Below are positions 47,901-59,760 of a stretch of DNA of 64,000 bases, in pieces. Source of the stretch: Quillaja saponaria (lineage: Eukaryota > Streptophyta > Magnoliopsida > Fabales > Quillajaceae). The notes beneath the pieces are model-generated. The model was given only the letters and a program-made list of their open reading frames with translations. It searched no databases and was not told the DNA's origin. A program made the position numbers and the translations under genes. The stretch spans positions 18,360,062-18,424,061 of the forward strand of contig CM055611.1 of NCBI GenBank assembly GCA_029379385.1, given 5' to 3'. The first letter of the stretch is position 1; the number at the start of each line of letters is the position of its first letter.

Positions 47901-50900
47901 CAATTCTTTAGTATATGATATTGGAATTGTTTCCATGCATACTTGTTTTCATGGTTCATACTACACCAGTTTAGATGAACATGCTGATATCTGGTCTTAC
48001 TGTTACTGATGACTCATGATCATAATGAGGATTAGATTGTGTGGCCTGTGATTTGAGATATTCAGGGTTGTACCTTCTGTAGGATGTGTATGTGGCATGC
48101 ACAATTATGCAGGTATTATAAAGTTAGTCTGTCAATTATCATATATAGACTAGAAACGTGCATGATGTGCATGCATAGTAACGGAATTTTGTTTATAGTT
48201 AATAAGGGGCTGATTTAGCTCTGACAATCATGCTGTAATTTGTTTGTAATACAAATTATTCGCTTAGGAGTAAAGTACCTGGTGGCAATTCAATGAGTTG
48301 CAAGCTGGAGGAACATGTATCTGTACCATCTTGCTTAGATATACCTTATAAATATGCACTTCTTAGTTGTAATCGAATATTGAATGTTTTTCTATTAGAA
48401 GAGAGGTTGCGAGTTTGACGCGTTACTTGTCATAAATGGTATCTGTTCGGTGATTTACTCATTTCATTGTTTGATGATAAAAATGAAATTTTGTACCTTG
48501 ATTTGTTGATGATTACATGTTCTGTGTTATTTGTTTGGTCTGTGTTCGTGGTCCCCTCACTGAAGTGTTGACTATTGACTATGCAACCTTTTGACCTGTA
48601 GGTTCCCCTCCCCTCAATAAAGTGTAGACTATTTGTTTGGTCTGTGTTCCTGAAACTATTTTCTTTCTCAAATCATCGAAGACACAAAACACTGAAAATA
48701 TGAAACAAAACTTTATAAGACTATTTTGAGAATTGCTTTAAACCATAAAATTATTGGAAACAAGTCTCTAATGGTATCTCCTCCCTTTTGTACTGTGGGT
48801 ATTGTTATTTTGTCCATTCATGTTTCAGGTTGTGGGACCCTGAATACTGAAATGGAAATGGTAGCTGTGCTTTCTTTTTCTTGCCCGAGTTGCCATATTT
48901 CCCTACTCCCACTGCTCTGAGAAGTTTTACTATTTTAAGAAGGGAAAAAGGGAGTAAGATTATGAGTAGAGTTTCTGAAAACACAGCCTAACAGCCCGTG
49001 CAATCTTAAGCTCATTAATCAGTTATAATAATTGATTTGTGGCACTTCAAGCATATGGTCATTTATCACGGATCTAATGTATTTGGCATCTACTTTGTTT
49101 ATAGGCAATAGTTACAATTGCCGACGAGGATGGGAATTTCTTGCAAGAGGCTTGGGAGCACATCTTGACATGCGTTTCCCGCTTTGAGCATCTACATCTT
49201 TTGGGAGAGGGTGCTCCTCCGGATGCCACATTTTTTGCTCTACCTCAGAATGAATCAGAAAAATCAAAGCAAGCAAAGTCAACCATTCTTCCTGTTTTGA
49301 AAAGGAAGGGACCTGGTAAAATTCAGTATGCAGCTACCTCTATGATGAGAGGCACATATGATAGTGCTGGTATTGGTGGTAACACTTCAGGGGGCAGTCA
49401 CATCTGAACAGATGAATAATCTGGTTTCCAACTTGAATTTGTTGGAACAAGTTGGAAGCTCAGAGATGAGTCGCATATTCACACGGAGTCAGAAGTTAAA
49501 CAGCGAGGCCATAATAGATTTTGTTAAGGCCCTGTGCAAGGTCTCTGCGGAGGAATTTAGATCTCCATCTGATCCACGGGTTTTCAGCCTTACAAAAATT
49601 GTTGAGATTGCGTATGTTGTATGGCGTATTGCTACTTCCTCTCTCTCTCTCACTCTCACTATTTCCCTCTCTTCTTTTGAGTGGGAGGGGGGAGGGTTGG
49701 CACAGCTTATTTTTTTCATGATTTATTTGTGTATTGCACCTTTGTAGGCTGTTATAAAAAAATAAAGGTAAAATTTTCTGACATGATTTTCTCGTGATAA
49801 CAGGCACTACAACATGAATCGTATCAGGCTTGTGTGGTCAAGCATCTGGCATGTTCTCTCTGATTTCTTTGTAACCATTGGCTGCTCTGAGAACCTTTCA
49901 ATCGCAATTTTTGCAATGGATTCCTTGCGCCAGTTGTCAATGAAATTCTTAGAGCGGGAAGAATTGGCTAATTATAATTTTCAAAATGAATTTATGAAAC
50001 CTTTTGTCATTGTTATGCGAAAGAGTAGTGCTGTTGAAATCAGAGAATTAATCATCAGATGCGTCTCTCAAATGGTTCTATCTCGTGTGAACAACGTCAA
50101 ATCAGGATGGAAAAGCATGTTCATGGTATAGAAATCTGATGAATCTCATTGTGTTGCCTTTCATGTTGGAACTAATCAATCTCTTATTTTACTATTGAAC
50201 CTAGATCGCAGATAGAATTAAATTTGTTTGAGACCTTAATATTTGGTTATGATAAATTATTGTTGTTCTTACATATTATTTCTGCACCTAATTTCAGGTG
50301 TTTACTACAGCAGCTTATGATGACCACAAAAACATTGTACTTCTGGCTTTTGAAATCATTGAGAAGATTATTCGTGATTACTTCCCATACATTACTGAAA
50401 CTGAAACAACCACCTTTACAGATTGTGTAAATTGCCTAATTGCATTCACCAACAATAGATTCAACAAGGACATTAGCCTAAATGCCATTGCTTTTCTTCG
50501 ATTCTGTGCTACAAAACTAGCTGAAGGAGATCTTGGGGCTTCCTCAAGGAATAAAGACAAAGAAACTTCTGGAAAGATTTCTTTACCTTCATCACGTCCT
50601 GGCAAAGATGGGAAGCAAGATAAGGGAGAGGTGACTGATAAAGATGACCATCTCTATTTCTGGTTCCCTTTGTTGGCGGGTAACGTCACTGCATAATTTT
50701 GCGCTTATCATGGATTATAGAATTTTGAATGCACATGTTTCTCAACTTTTGTAAGTTCTTAGTCCTTATATAAAAAATTTATTTTTGTACTAGAAATACA
50801 ATCATTTGCATCTTCTTTTTGCAGGTTTGTCAGAACTAAGTTTTGACCCCAGACCTGAGATCAGGAAGAGTGCCTTGCAAGTGCTGTTTGACACCTTACG

Positions 50901-52476
50901 CAACCATGGCCACCTATTCTCACTACCTTTATGGGAACGAGTATTTGAGTCAGTCCTATTTCCAATATTTGATTATGTGCGGCATGCTATTGATCCTTCA
51001 GGGAGTAGCTTACCAGGGGAGGAGGGAAATGATAGAGAAATGGGTGAGTTTGATCAAGATGCGTGGCTCTATGAGACATGTACATTGGCCCTCCAATTAG
51101 TTGTAGATCTTTTTGTCAAATTCTATAACACTGTGAATCCACTTCTAAGGAAAGTGCTGATGCTTCTGGTAAGCTTTATAAAACGTCCTCATCAAAGCCT
51201 TGCTGGCATTGGTATTGCTGCATTTGTCCGCTTAATGAGCAATGCTGGGGACCTATTTTCTGATGAGAAGTGGTTAGAAGTGGTTTCGTCATTAAAAGAG
51301 GCTGCAAATGCAACACTTCCTGATTTTTCCTTCATAGTTGATGGAGACAGCTGGATTAGGACAAATGAACATGCAGCTAGAGAGGATAATGAAATGCCTG
51401 CCGGGTCTGGCTTGCCCGACGATGAGTCAGAGAACCAGAGGACAAATCGTCTTTATGCGTCTTTATCTGATGCTAAGTGCCGAGCTGCTGTACAATTATT
51501 GTTGATACAGGTATATTCTTATTTTTTATTTCAGAATTTTTGAATACATCTTTTTTTTTTTTTTTTGCTAGGAATTTTTGAATACATCTTACAGATGAAG
51601 AAACACTAGAGAAGGCCAATTTAGTATATGCAAAATTTTTGTGGAGATATCAGTGGAAATTTGTTCAGATGTATTAGTAAATACTAAATACTATCACAAT
51701 GTTTAATTGGTTTTAGATATGGTAGTTGTATCCATAAATCAAGTATACAAACATACTGAAGGAGGAGAATCATCATGCTGTCTATCCATTAACTTAGCCC
51801 ATTAACATGCATCATGTGCATTCATAATAGCATAAATGTGATCAATCTGTCCAAAATTTGACAGGCGGTTATGGAGATCTACAACATGTATCGGTCTCGC
51901 ATTTCAGCAAAAAACATGCTAGCTCTTTATGGTGCTTTGCATGATGTGGCATTGCATGCTCACAAGATTAACGGCAATGTCATTCTGCGTTCAAAGCTAC
52001 AAGAGTTTGGGTCCATGACCCAAATGCAAGACCCTCCACTCTTACGCCTTGAGAATGAGTCCTACCAAATTTGCCTCACATTCCTACAAAATCTTATTGT
52101 GGACAGGCCTCCAAGTTATGAGGAGGCAGAGGCTGAGAGCTATCTTATACAGCTTTGTCTGGAGGTATTGGGGTTCTATATTGAAACTGCAGGTTTTGGC
52201 TTTACATCTAAATCATCTCATGGTGGGCAGCCACAATGGGTAATTCCCTTAGGGTCTGGGAAACGAAGGGAATTAGCTTCACGTGCACCTCTTATTGTGG
52301 CAACTCTTCAAGCTATCTGTAGTTTGGGAGAGGTTTCATTTGAGAAGAACCTGGCTCATTTTTTCCCTCTTCTTTCAAGCTTAGTAAGTTGTGAACATGG
52401 GTCAAATGAGGTCCAGGTAGCTCTCAGTGATATGCTCAGCTTATCAGTTGGTCCTGTCTTGCTTCGATCATGTTGA
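39145..52476 (+). CDS. BIG3: BIG-family Sec7 ARF guanine-nucleotide exchange factor (BIG3-like), one probable +1 frameshift
   Basis: Activates ARF GTPases at the trans-Golgi/early endosome for vesicle trafficking (family). Eleven exons: 39145-40334, 43512-43829, 44019-44364, 44440-44862, 45006-45298, 46972-47245, 49105-49611, 49804-50125, 50298-50679, 50825-51510, 51865-52476; all GT-AG and phase-compatible. Order: N-terminal DCB region in exon 1, HUS box region (exons 2-3: [37 protein letters not shown]), Sec7 domain in exons 4-5 (about residues 619-800) with the catalytic glutamate finger E708 in [12 protein letters not shown] and the [14 protein letters not shown] motif, then the HDS1-4 helical regions to the C-terminus VGPVLLRSC. 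One extra G in the run 49390-49394 throws exon 7 out of frame; without it the length is 1783 residues, versus about 1750 for Arabidopsis BIG3. Introns 1, 5 and 6 (3.2, 1.7, 1.9 kb) carry transposon relics. Confidence 0.95.
41258..41820. mobile_element. MITE-like element in BIG3 intron 1
   Basis: The ends are inverted: AGTGTTATCAAAG at 41258-41270 and CTTTAATAACACT at 41808-41820, one mismatch in 13. The sub-terminal DNA is rich in GGC..AGG..CCTAGG.GC words at both ends, giving a longer imperfect inverted repeat. This 'gtgttatcaaag...gcc...aggcgc' pattern is a common plant non-autonomous element. No transposase. Confidence 0.6.
45332..45658 (+). other. Unexplained long open stretch in BIG3 intron 5
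   Basis: Open for 108 codons plus stop in DNA that is GC-richer than the rest of the intron. Its first ATG is in frame near 45375. It contains [16 protein letters not shown] and [17 protein letters not shown], which look like folded protein sequence, not random translation, but match no part of BIG proteins I know. A CTCAG acceptor-like site precedes 45443. It ends at the left edge of the adjacent MITE. It could be a captured gene fragment or cryptic exon. Confidence 0.3.
45620..46290. mobile_element. MITE with long (about 130-bp) terminal inverted repeats in BIG3 intron 5
   Basis: The left arm (about 45628-45760) and the reverse complement of the right arm (about 46150-46288) match over their length. 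Shared words in order are AAGTATCACC, TTTTGT, GGTCAATTTTGT, CATTTGCAATGTCTTC (left: GTTTGCAATGTCTTC), CTCATC.TAACAC, and GTTAGCATTTT (left: ATTAGCATTTT). About 400 bp of AT-rich interior without coding capacity. The long inverted repeats suggest a Mutator-like non-autonomous element. Confidence 0.75.
46375..46720 (+). repeat. Two 171-bp tandem units carrying a retrotransposon primer-binding-site sequence
   Basis: Unit 1 46375-46545, unit 2 46546 to about 46720, roughly 88-90% alike (both contain GTGGAACTTTCACTTTGAACA and TTTTGTGAGGTTCTAATTA). Each ends with a primer-binding-site-like sequence: TGGTATCAGAGC at 46511-46522, the perfect initiator-tRNA-Met complement used by plant LTR retrotransposons, and TGCTATCGGAGC at 46684-46695 with two changes. 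They are probably remnants of a TRIM-type or other small LTR element that has been duplicated. Confidence 0.65.
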
Positions 52477-55106
52477 TTCTGGTGAGATTGTACCCTTTGC
52501 TTTAAAGTGTATGATAATTTCAATCCATTTCAGTTTTCTCCTTTGCTTAAAGTTGCCTGTCAGAAATATAGTTCCAAAGTAGGAAGAGTTAGTAGGGCTT
52601 TTCTACTATAGCTCCATATCACCTTTATTCTGGAGCTTAGGTCTTGCATCCAGAATATATAGATATCAGGATTTTTGATGATTTGCAATGTTGTATGCTG
52701 ATCCTTCATTTAAATAATTATTCTTTTGCCTGTTCTTCCCACTGAATGAGTATGAGAATTCTGTAAAGCATGCTTATTTAGCACACATCATTCAGGTTTT
52801 TCTTGTTTTATACTGATGGTTGGCTTAACTCACTTTTGGTTATTCATGTTCTGTGATTTGCTGAAAATTGGGCATAAATTACATGCTCATTCTTGATATT
52901 TCATGAAATGACACTGAAGTTCAATCTGCGATGAAAATATACTTTTAGAATATCTAGATCTGGATAAAAGGTCATCTAATAGTTTTTAATGTTTTTAAAA
53001 AATTAGACATATATTTTGTGAATAGGCAGCAGACCAACCACATTAACCAGGGTTGAAAAAGAAAATTGATAAGCCCCCACTAATCAGCCCCTCCCCATCC
53101 CCCTCCCACTCCCCTCCCCATCCCTTCTCCCTTCTCCCTTCTCCCTTCTCCCTTCTCCCTTCTCAACTTCTTTGCTGTCTCTCTTTTGGGGACTTCGTCT
53201 CCTTCCCTCAACCTTATACTCTATGGAAAATACGAGTATCTGGGACATTGTGACAGTCGAGTTGGTGGTAAAGCTGAGGGAGAACCTGGGCAAGAGGAAA
53301 ACTTCAGTGGTGAAAATGGTGAGTTACCCAAACATCTTTGAGCTCTGCAAAAAACTATTTCAATTTTTCAATGGAGTATTTCATTGTGATGATTTGGATG
53401 ACGACTTGTGGAGTAAGAACGTGCTCTGATACTGAGGGGGTATACTCGAAAAACACAAATTGCAAATTTGTACCCGACATTCAACTCCAAGTGATAAATG
53501 ATCCTAAATCCATATTGGCTTGGGCATTTTGTGGCTAAATTGTAATGTAAAATCAGAAATTTTGTCTGGGATTTAATCAGATTTCATGTGTTTATAATGA
53601 GATTGCCAACTGCTTGACAAAATTCCTGAATGAACCTCGGATGGACTTGGACAAAAAAGCAAGTGCTTCGACAGCTCAGTGTGCTCTGCATAAAGTACAC
53701 TTTATTTCCATGTAATTTGATTCAATTCAATAGTTTTATAACTAAATCACCATAAAATCTAAATCAAATCTTCGATTTATAAATATATGCATTGGTGGGA
53801 GAGAATTTCACTTCATCAGCTGTAAAATTGCTGACCATCCCATACTATAAAATCCTAAATCCTAAAATCTCCAAAACAATTTCATCCGATAGTTATTAAT
53901 AATGAACTAATAAATAATTAAATCACAAAAGTAAGGGGTTGATAACTTGAAGAAAGAAAAAAAAAAAAAACTAATAAGACCAACATATAGTGAGATCAAA
54001 GCAATAAATCAGTAAGTGGAATAACTCCGAAAAAGGTTTTGATAAAAAAGAATAATCCAAAGCAATTGTTTTTTGAAACTTGAAGAAGCTCTGCATTCAC
54101 TGGATTTGAGGATTTTCATGTACGTCACCTAACCCTGGTAACATACCATTTTTTCTTTTCAAGGGAGAGATGTAGGTAGATGGGATAGAGAGAGGAGAGA
54201 GGAGAGAGGAGAGAGAAACTGATAGAAATTCAAAAAGAGTGAGAAATTTAAGTATTGAGTTTTTTATGAAATATATTTATAAATTTGATGTTTAGTTTAA
54301 ATTTTTTAATAATATAATTATTAAATTATTAATTTAGACAAATCCCGTCCAAGACATTTTAGTCCTGGAGAGATATTTTTAGATAAATTGAACTATTAAT
54401 ACGTATTTGAAAAAAAGGTCAAACCACATTAATGTAAAATATACTTTACTTATTTTCTTTATTGAGGAATTGTTATCATTCTTATTTATTTTTTGTCTTA
54501 TTCTTAGTTTTCTTTATAATATCCAAAACCTCGAATGATGCAGCTTTGCTCTACAATAATCAAACAGTTTCGTGACTGATTCAAAGTTTTCCTCTTATGC
54601 GTCTCCTTGTCAATTTGATCCCAGACAGACAGCAGTAAAAAGGAGATGTACAACAACATAATTCAACCAATAAACAATAATTAGATGAAGTCAGTTACTT
54701 GCTTTGTTGTAACACCCAAATGGAATAACCAATTCCATTACAAAGCAAGACACATAAAAGTATCTCCCTCTGGGATGGCCGTCTATCACAAAATCCAAAT
54801 ACCACCACTTCAAAAGGAAAACAACTTTGTCAATCCTCCAATTGCGGTCTTGCGGAGACCACAATCCATACAAAACAAAGAATTTTGTTAAGTCAGTGAC
54901 AATGAAATTTGCCTGCTATTTCTGTGTTCCACAATTCTGCTGGCATCCACCGAACTAGACCTAATCAAACACATACCCAATTCAAACCTCTAAAAATAAT
55001 TGCCAAGGTGATAAAGATTCGCATATAAAGCTAGCTACAACTCAGACACATATTTCCATTCATATTGTCACCAATTTTACTATAACATCCTCTGCTTTTC
55101 TCAGTT
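52477..55106. other. Intergenic, BIG3 to the calmodulin-like gene
   Basis: Begins as BIG3 3' UTR. Then a C/T-rich tract (53088-53165). A stretch at about 53580-53715 translates as NEIANCLTKFLNEPRMDLD, faintly like the end of a LINE RNase H domain, but too weak to call. The rest is AT-rich with no supported gene. Confidence 0.45.
53088..53165. repeat. C-rich tract with (CCCTTCT)n heptamer repeats
   Basis: An irregular CCCCTCCCCATCCCCC-type tract is followed by about six CCCTTCT units (53121-53164). The minus strand therefore has many closely spaced G runs of three to five. Confidence 0.85.
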
Positions 55107-55703
55107 ATGTTGGAGCCAGTAAGAAATTGGTTCACTTTTCTTCATAGGAGGACAAAAAACTTACTCAAGAGGAGGAGAAGAAGAAGAACAGCAAAGAGAT
55201 TATCTTCCAATTCTGAGTTTTTTAACTCTTCTTTCAAAGACATGGGTCTTTCTAATCAATTTGAACAAGTTTTTAAGCTTATCGATGCGAATGGGGATGG
55301 GAAGATATCAACCATTGAGCTGAGTGAAGTACTTTTGTCCCTAGGATTCAACAAAAAATCTATAGCTACAAAGGAAGCTGAATGCATGGTTAAAGAAATG
55401 GATTTTAATGGAGATGGGTTTGTTGATTTGGAGGAATTTATGGTTGCTATGAATAACCCAGATGGAAAAAATGATACTTGTATTGGGGAAGATTATCTTA
55501 AGGATGCTTTTATGATTTTTGATACTGATAAGAATGGTTTGATCTCAGATAAGGAATTGCAGCGAGTTCTGATCAATCTCGGTTACGATAAATGCAGACT
55601 TGAAGAATGCAAACGTATGATCAAAGGGGTTGATAAGAATGGAGATGGGTTTGTTGATTTTGAAGAATTTCAATCCATGATGACAGCAGGAGTTGTTAAT
55701 TAG
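55107..55703 (+). CDS. Calmodulin-like calcium-binding protein (CML), four EF-hands, polybasic N-terminus
   Basis: Intronless, 198 residues. Calcium sensor by family. Four canonical 12-residue EF loops: 60-71 (DANGDGKISTIE), 99-110 (DFNGDGFVDLEE), 139-150 (DTDKNGLISDKE), 176-187 (DKNGDGFVDFEE). All have Asp at position 1, Asp or Asn at 3 and 5, and Glu at 12, so all four should bind Ca2+. The first 45 residues are an extension not found in calmodulin: a hydrophobic/aromatic start (NWFTFLH), then K21 and six consecutive Arg (22-27). This suggests membrane or nucleic-acid association or a targeting signal, but that is inference. The ATG at 55107 is the first in frame. Which numbered CML it matches is not clear. 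Confidence 0.93.
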   Translation: MLEPVRNWFTFLHRRTKNLLKRRRRRRTAKRLSSNSEFFNSSFKDMGLSNQFEQVFKLIDANGDGKISTIELSEVLLSLGFNKKSIATKEAECMVKEMDFNGDGFVDLEEFMVAMNNPDGKNDTCIGEDYLKDAFMIFDTDKNGLISDKELQRVLINLGYDKCRLEECKRMIKGVDKNGDGFVDFEEFQSMMTAGVVN

Positions 55704-56744
55704 GTTGTTCTGTAAATTCATCCTGTATTTTGGTTCCAATATTGTCCAAAACATTCAAATCTAAAGGACAAGATATTGCAGTGTGTTTTATTTATTAGAA
55801 AACAACTCTCCAACTCCAAAGATTGAGAAAGATACAAGGTTCTCTGATTTCTCCAGTACTTTCCACACTTTCCTAGGATTCTGTCCAATTTTTAGGCATT
55901 GCAAAAAAAATAAAAATAAAGTTAAGATGAACTGTTAATGTTTTAGTTTAATTAATTAAGATAAAAATATCGTGGCTAAAAAATCACATGTTCGAGTCCT
56001 ATCATCAACTGGCTGTGGGGCGATTGGAATGACCAGTGAGCAAGGAAGCACACCATAGTTTAGTTAAATAATTAAAAACAATATTTTTATATATAAGATT
56101 AGTTTGTCCAAATCCTTCTAGAAAGTGCAAGCAATTTGCAAAGCATGTTATTTCTATAGATAGGAAAAAGCCAGGCATATAATGATTTAAATGGTTTCGT
56201 TTTTCCATAAGATGGCAACAGCTACAAGACATTGACAGGTGGTGGTGCCATTTAATGAGCTTATCCACATTCATAGTTTTCTTCAAATCAGAACAAACAA
56301 GTTATTCTTCACTATTTAAATCAGTTTTTTTTAGTAGGATTTTTTTTAACGTTTGGTGTCCTAAGAAAATAAAAAAAATATTGATATTCACGTTTATATT
56401 TAGTTTCATGAAAATTATTAATATCTAGATTTTTATGAATTCAAATAGTAAAAATTATTTTTCTTTGTAACCAGTTTTTTAAAATACAGTTTCTCAAGAT
56501 CAAGGAATTAAAATATGTTTCGAGATACCATTTTTATAAGTTTAAAAACGGAAACGATTCGGAAAACGGTTGGAAAAGACATAAAAACTGTAAATTATTT
56601 GGAAATACATATGTTATAGTAAATTTAAGTATGCTAAGGTAAAATTTTTAATATAGATATACAAAGTGAAAGAAAATATCAAATTATAATCATTTTCTTA
56701 GAGAAATAATCATTTTGAACCTTAGCACATGCAAATATGTACAA

Positions 56745-56754
56745 AAACACACAA

Positions 56755-56800
<46 letters not shown>
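56745..56800. repeat. (CA)n(TA)n compound microsatellite
   Basis: About fourteen CA units, one interrupted, run directly into about twelve TA units. Confidence 0.9.
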
Positions 56801-58854
56801 TATGTAATACATATTTGTAAATAATTTAAAAAATATATAATAATTATTTGAATATGTCAAAGGTTAAAAATAATTTTGATAACTCAATACAAAATAATTT
56901 TTTTTAGATTTATCTAATTTAATAGTATAATTGATAAGTAAAAGTTTTTTTTGCATGACTTATTTCTACAATATATGTAAAGAAAGTTATTAATTTTAAC
57001 TTTTAATTTAAAAAAAACATAAGCTAGAAGTTTATTGTTGTTTTCTTTGGTTAATTAATTTTTTTCTAACCAGTTTGTTAGTACTATTTTTCTTTTCTCT
57101 CATAAAATTGAATGACTAAAATTGATATTTTAGTTACAAATCTTTTAAAATATATTAAATGGGTTAAATAGTTAGTGATTTAGTTATAGGCATTTTCAAA
57201 ATAATATTGGGTACAAGTAAGGCCGGCAGTCAAAGCCCAAAAAAAATAACAGAAGTGCTCTACCAAAGCCCAACAAAGATAACAGAAGTGCTCGGCCTTT
57301 AGTGACTTTTATATGAAACGATGCGTTGAAGTCTTCTTCTCCTTCACGAATTCTTGTCTTCTTCTCTACCATGCATTTTTGTGCATCACGAAGATGAGAC
57401 ATATATGTACTCTGCACTTTACACAGTCGCCCGCCAAAGCAGAAATTCAAGTCGATCATGGGAAAAAATTGCACCTCTTTCTTTATTTGATAGAAGTCTA
57501 GATCTGAAATTCATAAACTATCTATTTGGATCGATCTGTTTCGAATGGAAACTGTGAAAACTGCACCGATTCCACCGAAACTCCATGGGTATAGTTTCTG
57601 TAAGTTAGTTTTGTGTCGGTAAGTGTTAAAACCGAATCGATTCACCCGAAATAGGCGAATTGACATGACTTTTTGCACCTTGACCAAGATATGAATAGAA
57701 TTATCAATTTTTTTTTTTTTTCACACTTTCATGGTTACTAGCCTACTGTTTCCGCTTATTAATTAAAGTATCGTTCGTATGTATACAAATTATGTTGTAT
57801 TCAAAATAGTATATATTTTAAAAGTTTTTTTGCAATTGAGTTCAATAAGCAAAAATTCTTGTAAACATAATTTACTTAAAATTTTAAAAACTACCAAGTT
57901 CACCAAATTTTTTATTTAAAAAAAAAAAATTGCATGCAATGATTTTGTAAACACTTTTTTATTTATGCACACATCTTGATTTAATCATTCATGTAAACAC
58001 TTTAAACATTAACTCATATTAGAACATAGAGTAAAGATTTGGTGAATGACTTCACATGTTTTCTGTTGTTCCTTAAATAGTCACTTCATCTTCTAGTAAT
58101 TATGATAGGCCCAGTTGTTAATGAATTCACCTCAACTCAACCAGCTGAATCAACTAAGCTGCTCAAAAGGACTGGTCAAAACGAATTGTTTGATTTATAA
58201 TCCAGTAAGCTGAAATATTCACACCGAAGTTGTATTATCAACTGAAGTCTTTGTGGACTTATTTATATGACATCTTTTTGGAAGATAATCCATCTTGTGT
58301 CATCAATTTCAACTAAACAAATTTTAAACGAGTTCCATTCTTACTCAACTCATAAAAAGGTAAAATTATATAAGCTTAGGTTAAAGGTAGTGCTAGTATT
58401 TTGATTCACTATCTCGGAGCACTACCTTTTTGGTTTTATGTTAAAAATACGACTTTATCAGAAGAAATGACATTTCTGCCTGTTGCTCCTCTGCTCTTTT
58501 TGAAGACGGTTAAGATCTACTCAAGAACAAATGTGTTGAAGTTTCGACCATATAAAGAGAATGATTGCTTTAGAAAAATGTGTGAAGATAAAGGGCTGGC
58601 TCACATACAAGAAATCTTCAAATCATTCACTGCCAGCACTACCTATCTACCAGAGAATGACTAAAACTTTCATATCCCTTCCTCTCTGCCAGCTCACTTA
58701 ACAAAATCCTAAACTTTCTTTCTATAAGAAAACTTAGTATTTGAGTGATTGAGCAAAATTATACTCACACCTATCTTTGCATTTGTGAGAAATCACAAGT
58801 GAGAACCTTGGTAAAATTCTGTTTGTGTTAAGTTTTGAGGAACTTGTAAGTTGT

Positions 58855-59130
58855 TGCTAAGTCCATTAATTCAGTTAGGTTACTGAGCCCTGAAATTCAA
58901 TGGTGAATGTTTGGTTGAGTTTTGCAATTCAGTTAGGTTTGGCTAAATCCTGCAATTTAGCCAGGTGGTGGTTGAGTTCTATAATTCGACCTGATTTTGG
59001 TTTAGACCTATAATTATTAGCTAGGTTACTAAGCTCTTTAATTCATTTGTGCAGGTTGTAGAGTCCTCTGAATTTAGCGGATAATAAAAATTGTAAGGGA
59101 TCTTGTAGAGTCCTCTGAATTTTGGTGGAC
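58855..59130. repeat. Degenerate tandem array of a unit of about 30 bp
   Basis: Repeated words of the form TAAGTCCATTAATTCAGTTAGGTT recur with changes. Examples are 'gctaaatcctgcaatttagccaggt', 'gagttctataattcgacct', 'tagacctataattattagctaggt' and 'ctaagctctttaattcattt', then GTAGAGTCCTCTGAATTT twice. About eight units. The upstream sequence (58400-58850) looks like a retrotransposon LTR, so the array may belong to a solo LTR; I cannot find its ends. Confidence 0.65.
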
Positions 59131-59325
59131 TATTATAAAAAAAAATGTTTATGCTTAAACTCGGTACATAATCAATTACTTGGTCAAAACTAATATAATC
59201 AAATAATTTAGATGTTCAGTATTTAATAGAGATTTTTTTACTAACTTATTTTATTATATAAAAATAAGCAAGGATTAATCAACATATCTGATGAATCAAT
59301 TATCATTTATATAAGAATTTTTTTT

Positions 59326-59760
59326 ATAAATAGGCAAGAAATGGACACAACATCTTTCTCTTTTTCTATTTTCTGTTAATGATGAATCAAATATCATTTA
59401 TCAGTAATATCCGTTTCATGATTTGTTTTTCTTTTCGGTGAACGTATCATGAATATTCAGTGTTCATAATTTCCTTTTCTACCCTTTTATTTTAGGTAAA
59501 TACATATTTATTTGTTATAAACTTCATTCTCAAATAACTTGTATGTAAAAAAAAAAATCTTAAAAACAGTTGTAACTGATGAAATTTTACCATGCATACA
59601 TCACTTGTTAGTAGAAATAAATAATTATCTCAAATTAATATTACATTAAACACGATGACCGAAATCAAATACTTATAACTATTGATAAGGATCGTTGGCG
59701 ATTTATTACACTAATTCAATTATATATAAGTAGACAAGCAATGGACACAAAAAAACATCT
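59326..59760. repeat. Duplicated upstream segment of the F-box gene
   Basis: ATAAATAGGCAAGAAATGGACACAACATCT at 59326-59355 recurs as ATATAAGTAGACAAGCAATGGACACA and ACATCT at 59722-59760. Each follows an ATCA/AATTATCA..TATATAA context. It looks like a duplicated core promoter/leader; the copy nearer the gene is presumably the one used. Confidence 0.55.

Noticed and set aside
49358..49400. A very short intron explaining the BIG3 frame change
   Set aside because: Any GT-AG pair here would span about 20-30 nt, below the plant minimum. A one-base insertion in the G run is simpler.
50298..50430. GTG- or TTG-initiated frames as true starts (for example at 50298, 30736, 32755, 9078)
   Set aside because: These are internal codons right after splice acceptors or leader codons. 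The true starts are upstream exons or the ATG at 9132.
53053..53429. ORFs across the C/T-rich tract downstream of BIG3
   Set aside because: Translation of a simple heptamer repeat (Leu-Leu-Pro-Ser) and its flank; no homology recognised.
53580..53715. Possible second LINE RNase H tail (NEIANCLTKF)
   Set aside because: Only one weak block is visible, without the NTDG or GNPG blocks, so it is not distinguishable from chance.
55970..56030. tRNA-like 'GTTCGAGTCCTAT' segment
   Set aside because: No cloverleaf can be formed around it and A-box sequence is missing.
58401..58664. 87-codon ORF as a gene
   Set aside because: It sits in LTR-like repeat DNA and has no domain. Chance open frame is more likely.
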